From the NCBI RefSeq assembly GCF_003202755.1, contig NZ_QGLK01000005.1, forward strand, positions 372,001-436,000: a stretch of 64,000 bases of DNA. Direction: 5' to 3'. Shown in pieces: positions 55,372 to 64,000 of the stretch. Position numbers and translations under genes: made by a program. Numbering within the stretch: the first letter of the stretch is position 1; each line of letters opens with the position of its first letter. The stretch comes from Bifidobacterium asteroides. Its GTDB lineage: Bacteria > Actinomycetota > Actinomycetes > Actinomycetales > Bifidobacteriaceae. The notes beneath the pieces are model-generated. The model made no database searches. It saw only the letters and a list, made by a program, of their open reading frames with translations, and was not told the origin of the DNA.

Positions 55372-55781
55372 GGTCAGCTCCTATTCGTTTCCGTGTGACA
55401 GGAGCCAGACTAAAGACCGAAAATAAAGAAAGATAAAGGAGCGGGCTGGACACTTCTGCAAACCAAGGAAGGCCTTGCGAAAGCTTGAGATACCTGAGAC
55501 AGTCAGAGTTTGCGTCTGCCGAACCCTGATATCGGACATGACCCTCGGCGCAAAAGACCGATAGAGCAAGGACTTTGCTGGATGACCACGCCGAAAGCCA
55601 TGAAGAGGCTGATCCGACCTGGCCCCTCGCCTTTTCCTCGCCTACTGCTCAACTTCGCAGCGCGCTAATTAACACACGCAACCAAGGAAATCAACTCTTT
55701 TCTTCCCGCCGGGCCGATGCTACATCTGGTACCTGGCTCTGGTGCACCATGCCAATTCGACAGCACGATCAAAGGAACCAC
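55372..55781. other. Divergent control region: LanFEG operon / siderophore operon
   Basis: These 410 bases separate the leftward LanF gene from the rightward lipoprotein gene. No separate gene is supported; the longer frame that reads into the lipoprotein from 55575 shows no signal-peptide logic. I found no clear DtxR/IdeR iron box or other palindrome. Confidence 0.45.
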
Positions 55782-56852
55782 ATGCACATTCGACCACTCC
55801 TTTCCCTCACTCGATTCAAGCGCGCTATCGCAACCATCCTGGTGCTGGCAAGCGCCCTGTTCTTCCTGGGTGCCTGCGGATCGGGCTCGCAGGCAGGTCC
55901 GTCCAGCGAGTCAAAGGCCACGGAAGGGCAAGGATCCTTCCCCGTCAAGATCGATCACGTCTACGGCACCACCTCCATACCCTCCAAGCCCAAGCGCATC
56001 GCCACCGTCGGATGGGCCACTCCCGACAATCTCCTGGCCCTGGGAGTCGTGCCGGTCAGTATCCAGAAGAACGCCTTCGGCAAGACCGTGGATGGAGGAT
56101 ACCTGACCTGGACCAAGGATGCCTTGGACGAAATACATGTGGATAAGGCGGACATGCCCAAGCTGCATGACGAATCCGACGGCATCGATGTCGAGGCCAT
56201 CGCCGCGTCCAAGCCCGATTTGATCATCGGCCTGCTCTCCGGCATGACCAAGAAGCAGTACGACACCTTGAGCAGGATCGCGCCCACCATCGCCTATCAG
56301 AAGGTTGCCTGGGGCGACCCCTGGCGCAAGGTCATCACGGCCACAGCCCAGGCCATCGGAGAACCCGAAAAGGGTAAGCGGCTGATAGCCGACCTGGAGG
56401 ATCGCATAGCAAAGGCCGCCGAGGCCCATCCGGCCATCAAAGGAAAGACCGGGGCGGTCATGTATTTTGATGCCTCCAAACTCTCCAAGTTCAGCGTCTA
56501 CACCACCGCCGACGCCCGGCCGCAGTTCCTGAACGACCTGGGCTTGGAGACTCCCGAATCCATTAAGGAGGATTCCAAGAGCACCAAGGACTTCTACAAG
56601 GAGATCTCCTCCGAGCACACCGACAGGTACAAGGATGTCGACATCATCGTCACCTACGGCACCCCGGACCTGCTTGAAGCAATGCGCAAGGACCCCCTCC
56701 TCTCCAAGATTCCTGCAGTGGAGCGCGGATCCGTCGTGGTCATCGACAACGACAGCGAGATGGCCAATGCCCTTGACCCCTCGGCTCTGTCCATCCAGAA
56801 GACGACCAACACATACGCAGGGCTTCTGGGCGAGGCTGCCGCCAAGGTCTGA
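55782..56852 (+). CDS. Iron-siderophore ABC transporter binding lipoprotein
   Basis: A 356-residue lipoprotein: Arg/Lys-rich start, hydrophobic helix and lipobox FLGAC (Cys near residue 33), then a helical-backbone type III binding protein with RIATVGWATPDNLLALGVVPV at the start of the mature domain and DIIVTYGTPDLLEAM near the end. It matches the FecB/FhuD-type ferric siderophore receptors. The start at 55782 follows AAAGGA. First gene of a four-gene uptake operon. Confidence 0.9.
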   Translation: MHIRPLLSLTRFKRAIATILVLASALFFLGACGSGSQAGPSSESKATEGQGSFPVKIDHVYGTTSIPSKPKRIATVGWATPDNLLALGVVPVSIQKNAFGKTVDGGYLTWTKDALDEIHVDKADMPKLHDESDGIDVEAIAASKPDLIIGLLSGMTKKQYDTLSRIAPTIAYQKVAWGDPWRKVITATAQAIGEPEKGKRLIADLEDRIAKAAEAHPAIKGKTGAVMYFDASKLSKFSVYTTADARPQFLNDLGLETPESIKEDSKSTKDFYKEISSEHTDRYKDVDIIVTYGTPDLLEAMRKDPLLSKIPAVERGSVVVIDNDSEMANALDPSALSIQKTTNTYAGLLGEAAAKV

Positions 56853-56871
56853 TCAGGCCGTAGGTGAGGGG

Positions 56872-57921
56872 ATGAAAGAGGGAGAGGTGGCGCATATATG
56901 CGGTCGGCGAGCAGCCATGCATCGCAACGGAAACGGACCCATGGTCTTGTCCGGGCTGATTCTGGCCGTCTGTCTGGTCATGGTCTGCGCCCTGTCCCTG
57001 GTTTTCGGCTCCCGTTCCGTCAGCCCTTCTGACATCCTCAACGCCCTGTCGACCTCCTCGGATGACATCGCGGTCTCGGCCATCCGCCTGAGAATCCCCC
57101 GGACCGTCCTCGGCCTCCTGGTCGGTGCCGGGCTCGGGGTGGCCGGGACCCTGATGCAGGGCATATCACGCAATCCACTGGCGGACCCGTCGATTCTGGG
57201 TTTCAATACGGGGGCGGCCCTGGCGATCGTCTGCTCCATGGCCTTTTTCTCCCTATCGACACCGGCCCAGTATGTCTGGGTGGGACTGCTGGGCAGCGCG
57301 ACGACCGCACTGATCGTCTGGGCCATAGGCTCCCTGGGGCCATCCGGTCCATCTCCGCTACGGCTGACCCTGGCCGGTGTCGTCATCAGTTCGGTACTGG
57401 GGTCCCTTACCTCCGCCATCCTTCTGCCGCGCGTCAATGTCATCAGCTCTTATCGCTTTTGGCAGGTGGGTGGAATCTCGGGCGCCCGGTTCGACCTCAT
57501 GATGCCGGTCCTGCCTCTTCTCGCCCTTGGCCTGATGCTCGCCTTCTGCCTGACGCCTGGAATCAACGCCTTGACCATGGGGGACCAGATGGCCGAAGGA
57601 CTGGGTATGCACGTCGGACGTGTCCGCAGCCTGGCCTGGCTTGCGGCGATACTCCTCTGCGCCTCCTGCACGGCACTGGCGGGTCCGATTGGCTTCGTCG
57701 GCTTGGTGGTCCCCCATGTGGCACGACTGCTCATAGGACCCGACTACAGGCGAATCATGGCCCTGAGCATCCTCATCGGCCCCCTCCTGGTGGTTGGCGC
57801 CGACGTGGTGGGCAGGATAATCACCCGTCCATCCGATGTGGAGGTCGGCATCGTCACGGCACTGATTGGGGCTCCCGTATTCGTGATTCTGGCCGGGCAC
57901 AGAAGAACCGCAGAGGTATAG
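56872..57921 (+). CDS. FecCD-family iron-siderophore permease 1
   Basis: A 349-residue permease with about ten membrane segments. RLRIPRTVLGLLVGAGLGVAGTLMQGISRNPLADP (short: RIPRTVLGLLVGAGLG, then MQGISRNPLADP) and GPIGFVGLVVPH are the BtuC/FecCD signatures. ATG 56872 has GAGG directly before it; GTG and ATG codons further in (56887, 56917) are alternatives. It forms a heterodimer with the next permease. Confidence 0.9.
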   Translation: MKEGEVAHICGRRAAMHRNGNGPMVLSGLILAVCLVMVCALSLVFGSRSVSPSDILNALSTSSDDIAVSAIRLRIPRTVLGLLVGAGLGVAGTLMQGISRNPLADPSILGFNTGAALAIVCSMAFFSLSTPAQYVWVGLLGSATTALIVWAIGSLGPSGPSPLRLTLAGVVISSVLGSLTSAILLPRVNVISSYRFWQVGGISGARFDLMMPVLPLLALGLMLAFCLTPGINALTMGDQMAEGLGMHVGRVRSLAWLAAILLCASCTALAGPIGFVGLVVPHVARLLIGPDYRRIMALSILIGPLLVVGADVVGRIITRPSDVEVGIVTALIGAPVFVILAGHRRTAEV

Positions 57922-57923
57922 GC

Positions 57924-58982
57924 ATGGATGCTTGTCTCCTTCATGATTCACAGAGGCATGATGCGATGACCGACCTGCAGCGGATAAGATGGGCCCATGC
58001 CATTCGTTCGCTGACAGTGACCATCCTGCTTGTGATACTCCTGATCGCTCTCGCATTGGCCGATCTGACCTTAGGACACCGCGTCTACCCCATGAGTGAC
58101 CTGGTTGGAGCGGTCTGGGGACAGTCAGACGAAGGAACCAGGTTCGTGATTCTCCAGCTGCGCATGCCCCGGACACTGATCGGCTGTATCGCCGGCATCG
58201 CGTTTGGCATGGCTGGAATCGGCTTCCAACACCTCCTGCGTAACATGATGGCCAGCCCGGACATCATCGGCATTACTGCCGGAGCCGACACTGCTGCCAT
58301 CTTCGGCATTGTCGTATTGGGTTTGTCGGGCATACCTTTGGCCTGCCTGGCGGTCATGGGCGGTCTCCTGACAGCCCTCCTGGTCATGGCCCTGGCCTGG
58401 CGCGGTTCATTTGACCCGACCCGGCTGATACTGATCGGCATCGGAGTAGCCGCAGAGTTCAACGCACTGGGCTCCTGGCTGATGATTCGTAGCGACCAGT
58501 GGGACATCCAAGCTGCGACCAGATGGCTGACAGGCAGCCTGGCCGATGCCCAGTGGACCGATCTGCCGATACTGGCAACAGCAACTCTGCTCGGCTCCAT
58601 GCTCCTGCTGGCACTCGACAGGAATGTCAGCACCCTGCAACTAGGGCAGGAGATGGCCGCAGGACTGGGCGTCAGGGTAAGCTGTGTCCAGTTCCAGGTG
58701 ATCATCGTAGGTGTGCTGCTTCTGGCCGTCGCGACGGCAACCACCGGCCCCATCTCCTTCGTTTCGTTCCTCTCCGGCCCCATCGCCACGGTCCTGGTCG
58801 GCCGGGGAGCATCAGCCCTTATCCAGTCAGGCCTGGTGGGAGGTTGCCTGGTTCTGGGTTCGGACATCGTCGCCCAACATCTGCCCTCGGCCCAGGTGCC
58901 TGTCGGCATCATCACCAGCATTGTGGGCGGACCCGTCCTCATCGCGATCATGGTCCTCATGACCCGCAGACAGGAGCTCTGA
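57924..58982 (+). CDS. FecCD-family iron-siderophore permease 2
   Basis: A 352-residue partner permease, again with ten predicted membrane segments: RMPRTLIGCIAGIAFGMAG, LRNMMASPDIIG and GPISFVSFLSGPIA are family marks. The latter has FLSG where most FecCD proteins have LVVPH. ATG 57924 is two bases after the previous stop with AGAGG upstream; ATG 57966 with its own AGAGG is an equally reasonable start. Confidence 0.88.
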   Translation: MDACLLHDSQRHDAMTDLQRIRWAHAIRSLTVTILLVILLIALALADLTLGHRVYPMSDLVGAVWGQSDEGTRFVILQLRMPRTLIGCIAGIAFGMAGIGFQHLLRNMMASPDIIGITAGADTAAIFGIVVLGLSGIPLACLAVMGGLLTALLVMALAWRGSFDPTRLILIGIGVAAEFNALGSWLMIRSDQWDIQAATRWLTGSLADAQWTDLPILATATLLGSMLLLALDRNVSTLQLGQEMAAGLGVRVSCVQFQVIIVGVLLLAVATATTGPISFVSFLSGPIATVLVGRGASALIQSGLVGGCLVLGSDIVAQHLPSAQVPVGIITSIVGGPVLIAIMVLMTRRQEL

Positions 58983-58987
58983 ACATC

Positions 58988-59851
58988 ATGACGTCACCCC
59001 CGGCAGGCGACACCTGGAGCAGCGAGCATCGGCTGGCCGCCTCGCACCTTCGCCTCACCTATGGCGGACGTACGGTCATCGAGGACCTGAGTCTTGATAT
59101 ACCTCCACACACGATGGGATCCATCATCGGACCCAACGGATGCGGGAAGTCGACCTTTCTCAAGGCCATGGCTAGGATTCTGAAACCGGCGTCGGGGGCC
59201 GTCACGCTGGACGGAGAACCCATCACCAGCATGCCCACCCGCAAGGTGGCGACGATTCTGGGGCTGCTGCCGCAGAACCCGTCAGCCCCCGCCGGCATCA
59301 CCATCGCCGACCTGGTTGCTCGCGGCCGATATCCCCACCACCACTTCGTCGAGCGGTGGACGACCAAGGACGAAAAGGCAGTGGAACGAGCCCTCGCCCT
59401 GACCGGACTGACCGACATGGCGGGGTGCCCAATCGACCGCCTGTCCGGAGGCCAACGCCAGCGCGCCTGGATCGCCCTGACCCTGGCCCAGCAGACCGAC
59501 ATACTCCTGCTTGACGAGCCGACCACCTACCTGGACATCGCCTACCAGCTTGAGGTGCTTGACCTGCTGAGCACCCTGAACAGGCAGGAGGGTGTCACGG
59601 TGGTCATGGTTCTCCACGACCTGAACATGGCCGCCAGATATTCGGATTGGATCCTGGCCATCAAGGATGGCCGGATGGCCGCGCTGGGCGCTCCCTATGA
59701 GGTCATGACCGAGAATCTGGTCAGAGAGGTATTCGATATCGCATCCACTGTGGTGACCGATGAGTCCACTGGCACCCCGCTGATGACACCAGTGCCCTTC
59801 CATAGTCTTGAAGCTCACTCTGGCGGGGCTTGTAATGTACACGTACACTGA
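58988..59851 (+). CDS. FecE/FhuC-type iron-siderophore ABC ATPase
   Basis: A 287-residue ATPase: Walker A GPNGCGKSTFLKAMA, Q-loop LLPQNP, the FepC-like ARGRYPHH segment, signature LSGGQRQRAWIALTLAQ, Walker B ILLLDEPTTYLD and H-loop LHDLNMAARY. It powers the two permeases. It begins 5 bases after the permease stop with AGGAG overlapping the end of that gene. The last 30 residues are a family-typical variable tail. Confidence 0.93.
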   Translation: MTSPPAGDTWSSEHRLAASHLRLTYGGRTVIEDLSLDIPPHTMGSIIGPNGCGKSTFLKAMARILKPASGAVTLDGEPITSMPTRKVATILGLLPQNPSAPAGITIADLVARGRYPHHHFVERWTTKDEKAVERALALTGLTDMAGCPIDRLSGGQRQRAWIALTLAQQTDILLLDEPTTYLDIAYQLEVLDLLSTLNRQEGVTVVMVLHDLNMAARYSDWILAIKDGRMAALGAPYEVMTENLVREVFDIASTVVTDESTGTPLMTPVPFHSLEAHSGGACNVHVH

Positions 59852-60038
59852 GATGACTCGGCAGGACGACACCGAACAATCCAATGATGTAAAACTCTTG
59901 AAGTAAACCCCCTCTGTCCCAACCAGAAAGCCCCAAAACCAACGATTCACGAACCATGACAACCCGGAACGGAGCCCCATCCTCAGGCAACTTGGCGTTC
60001 AGATCAACCCATAAACCTCAACTGAAAGAGAGCCAGCC

Positions 60039-61019
60039 ATGGAACAACAAGCCACCAATCATCCTGTACCCTTGATCCCCTTCAGTGTCTCCGTAGCCAG
60101 AGCGGAAACACTCTCGCCCCACTTCAAGCGAATCGTCTTCCAGGGACCGGATCTGAAGATTTTTGCAGACGCGGGCTACGATGAACGAATCAAAATCCTC
60201 CTGCCCCTCCCCGACGGATCCGTGCCGCCCCCTTCCTTCTTCAAAGCGACCCCTGAAGATCCGCTTGCCTGGTACCAACAATGGAGGACCCTGCCCGCAG
60301 AGAGCCGCAATCCTCTGCGCACCTATACGGTTCGCAAGGCCAGGCCCGAGAGCGAGCAAATAGATGTGGACTTCGTCATCCACGATCATGCCGGACCGGC
60401 AGGAGCCTTCGCAGAGGCTGCCAGACCTGGCGACCAGGCCATCATCATCGGTCCCAACGCACAGGCGGGAGGACCAGTCGCAGGGATGGACTTTCACCCA
60501 GGCCAGTCCAGACATCTCCTTCTAGTGGGCGATGAGACGGCGGTGCCAGCCATCGCCGCCATAATGAACAGCCTGATCCGAGACCACTGGCAGGGCGACG
60601 GGGTGGCAGTGATCGAAGTCCCGACCGAAGAGGATCGTCTTCCGCTGCCCGAGCACGCAGGAATCCACGTAATTTGGACGACCTGCGACGAATCCGGACA
60701 TGGACATGCCCTTATCGAAGCCATGCACAATCTCCTGGAGGACCTGCCGATCCATTCGCCTATGTCGACTACGGCCGCAGCCGCTAAATCTTCCAAGGGA
60801 TTCACAGAGATCGATATCGACAAAGAGCTGCTCTGGGAGACTGCCGATGCCACCCAGGCGGACGCCTCCATCCATGCCGACGACCTGTACGCCTGGATCG
60901 CCGGAGAGGCGGCCACCGTCCGCGAACTGAGGCGCATGCTGGTCAGAGACCGGGGAATGGACCGGCGCAGTGTCTCTTTCATGGGATATTGGCGTCGGGG
61001 CCGTAGCGAGATGTCCTGA
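60039..61019 (+). CDS. Siderophore-interacting protein (ferric-siderophore reductase)
   Basis: A 326-residue flavoprotein of the SIP/ViuB family that reduces ferric siderophores with NAD(P)H to release iron in the cytoplasm. The N-terminal FAD domain carries RTYTVRKARPESEQIDVDFVIH (short: RTYTVRK, then VDFVIHDHAGPAG), the second domain HLLLVGDETAVPAIAAI, and the C-terminus YAWIAGEAATVRELRR. It follows the uptake operon by 187 bases and completes the pathway. The start at 60039 follows AAAGAGAG. Confidence 0.92.
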   Translation: MEQQATNHPVPLIPFSVSVARAETLSPHFKRIVFQGPDLKIFADAGYDERIKILLPLPDGSVPPPSFFKATPEDPLAWYQQWRTLPAESRNPLRTYTVRKARPESEQIDVDFVIHDHAGPAGAFAEAARPGDQAIIIGPNAQAGGPVAGMDFHPGQSRHLLLVGDETAVPAIAAIMNSLIRDHWQGDGVAVIEVPTEEDRLPLPEHAGIHVIWTTCDESGHGHALIEAMHNLLEDLPIHSPMSTTAAAAKSSKGFTEIDIDKELLWETADATQADASIHADDLYAWIAGEAATVRELRRMLVRDRGMDRRSVSFMGYWRRGRSEMS

Positions 61020-61276
61020 CCGCCCGACCCAGTGAGTGGGCAACCTGCCATGTGCGGACAACCCACCCCCGTCTTCCTTGACCTACGAGTCAGAGAGTGA
61101 TCACACGAACCCTTCTGACTATGTGAGTATCAGGTCATGGGTTGCCGAGTCGAACCTCGCCACAGCACCTTGCAGGACCGCAGAACCGATAGGGAGAAAC
61201 TACAGGCCTGCTTGCTATACCGCGGATTGCATGGAAAGAAACCCTGTTCGGCCCCAATGAGTCATTCCTGGTCGAA

Positions 61277-61832
61277 TCAGCCGCAGTACTCCTGGAAGAA
61301 ATTGGCGATTACCTGGTGACCATACTGGCTACCGATGCTCTCGGGGTGGAACTGGACGCCCTCCATGAGCGACCGGTCCCGCCTCAGACCCATCACATAG
61401 CCATCCAGAAGCGAGCGCGCGCTGATTTCCAGATCGGCGACTTGATTGACCGAGGTCTCATCGGCAACCAGAGAATGGTATCTGGTCACGTCGAAAGTAT
61501 CAGGCAGGCCCTTAAAGCAGCCCTTCCCGTCGTTTCTTATTCCGCTCACCTTGCCATGCTGACGACTTGAAGCCCTGACCACCTGAGCTCCGGCATGTTC
61601 GGCGATGGCTTGCATGCCCAGGCAGATGCCAAAGACCGGCTTCCGTCCTGCCACCTGGTCAAGAAGCTCCAGGTAGCCGCAGTCCTCCGGGCGACCCGGT
61701 CCGGGACCCAGAATGACCGCGTCGAAGGCGAGCGGATCCACCTGCGCAAGGTGGTTCACCCGGACGATGGTCGTATCAGCGCCCAGCAGGTCCACGTAGT
61801 TCTTGACCACATAGACGAAACTGTCAAAAGCA

Positions 61833-61852
<20 letters not shown>
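61277..61852 (-). CDS. trpG: Glutamine amidotransferase, anthranilate synthase component II-like
   Basis: A 191-residue class I amidotransferase: FDSF near the start, LGPGPGRPEDCG, nucleophile Cys in GICLGMQAI, and GVQFHPESI with the catalytic His/Glu. It supplies ammonia to the overlapping TrpE-like subunit. PabA of folate synthesis is the same fold, so trpG versus pabA rests on the partner. Start and TrpE stop overlap by 20 bases, showing coupling. Confidence 0.88.
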
Positions 61853-63452
<1,600 letters not shown>

Positions 63453-63564
63453 AAGGACACTTCCTAGGTCAAACGTTGCGGTCTGGAAAGGGCGGTGAAA
63501 CCTCACTCGGTGCCGATCCGGCAGATCATGGATATGAATTTCCCTTGGCCCTATGTCCGCAAAT

Positions 63565-63592
63565 AAAAAAGAGCAACCTCAAACACCGAGGT
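63565..63592 (-). terminator. Candidate attenuator/terminator upstream of trpE
   Basis: Read leftward, ACCTC (63588-63592) and GAGGT (63576-63580) form a 5-bp stem with a 7-base loop, followed after five bases by TTTTTT (63570-63565). The stem is short, so termination would be conditional at best. It sits 113 bases upstream of the trpE start, right for an attenuator. Confidence 0.35.
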
Positions 63593-63627
63593 GAATACAG
63601 GAATCAGTAAAAGAACCGGCTAAAACA

Positions 63628-63702
63628 TCAACGCCATCGAGCATCGACATAGAAGAAGACACCCTTGAGCAACCAAGGCTGCAGTGATGTCGTTTTCTCC
63701 AT
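63628..63702 (-). CDS. Possible 24-residue Trp leader peptide
   Basis: A short ORF between a possible promoter and the attenuator-like hairpin encodes a peptide with Trp at residues 10 and 23, ending DARWR. A leader peptide with Trp codons would let ribosome stalling control trpE. Against it, the Trp codons are not adjacent and the ribosome site is poor. Confidence 0.3.
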   Translation of the reverse strand: MEKTTSLQPWLLKGVFFYVDARWR

Positions 63703-64000
63703 GGCCACGATGCTAGAGCACCCGGATGCATACGACCAATAGCCATCCACCATTCGGACGAAATCGGTCCATCTAAATAGATGCCGGCACCAAATCCGAA
63801 ACGTGCTTGCTTAGCGACAACATGTCTTGCGTCAGGAACACCAGTTGCTGCTGATTGAAATCCCAGCCGACGAGGACTACCTTCACCTTATCTAATCCCA
63901 GCTTTGTTGAAATTCTGAAACATGACTTATGCTCCTGTCAGCGCCATTGATCCAACAAGACGCCGGAGCGGCCCCGAATAAGAATACTGAGAAGCACGAC

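Larger units (their letters stand above)
63453..64000. other. trpE upstream region to the window edge
   Basis: No ordinary gene is supported in this stretch. It holds a candidate leader ORF (63628-63702) and a candidate attenuator stem-loop (63565-63592), both on the trpE strand. The remaining bases up to 64000 show no tRNA, T-box or other recognisable element. Confidence 0.45.

Noticed and set aside
63453-64000. Trp T-box riboswitch upstream of trpE
   Set aside because: No T-box AGGGTGGNACCGCG-like sequence or specifier loop could be found; a peptide-type attenuator is the better, still weak, alternative.

Overview
The window is one contiguous stretch of an Actinomycetota chromosome, most likely Bifidobacterium. 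The reasons are the high-GC housekeeping genes, the MurT/GatD, FtsY-AmtB-PII and DnaB blocks, the many LacI-type sugar regulators, the sugar-specific MFS carriers and the overall protein style. A plant- or nectar-fed host such as a bee would suit the rhamnosidase, alpha-glucosidase and fructan genes. The species assignment is an inference; no rRNA is present to confirm it.

Layout. 0-5.3 kb: truncated aldo/keto reductase, UbiB-like kinase, small phasin-like protein, GatD-MurT. 5.6-9.9 kb: LacI regulator divergent from a GH13 alpha-glucosidase and an MFS sugar carrier. 10-17 kb: DnaB with DnaA boxes upstream, MATE exporter, PII and AmtB, FtsY, a membrane-anchored hypothetical. 17.2-25 kb: two ABC systems of drug/peptide type; the second is a MacB/BceAB-like pair next to a NarL-type two-component system and preceded by a translationally coupled 31-codon ORF. 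25.4-26.3 kb: tRNA-Lys and a DinJ/YafQ-type toxin-antitoxin operon with a clear palindromic operator. 26.9-33.4 kb: an AT-rich sugar island with a LacI regulator, a three-gene ABC importer and a GH91 (inulin fructotransferase/DFA-III hydrolase family) enzyme without signal peptide. 33.6-36.7 kb: P-type cation ATPase. 37.2-41.4 kb: a short peptide gene that looks like a class III lanthipeptide precursor, a second MacB/BceAB-like ABC pair and a frameshifted ABC exporter. A 135-bp direct repeat carrying the P-type ATPase promoter brackets this segment. 42-48.8 kb: rhamnoside locus (MFS, GH78 alpha-L-rhamnosidase, MFS, LacI). 48.9-50.4 kb: AlbA_2-type regulator with its own operator. 50.6-55.4 kb: LanFEG-like immunity transporter with an OmpR-type two-component system. 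55.8-61 kb: ferric-siderophore uptake (lipoprotein, two permeases, ATPase, siderophore-interacting reductase). 61.3-63.5 kb: TrpG/TrpE with a possible attenuator upstream.

Three themes connect the genes: plant-derived sugars under local LacI control, defence against or production of antimicrobial peptides, and core functions. The strongest candidates for something new are the GH91-ABC-LacI unit, where two divergent promoters each carry the same operator over the -35 box, and the lanthipeptide-like gene at 37194-37313 beside transporters but without a synthetase in the window. No CRISPR array, rRNA or intact insertion sequence was seen.
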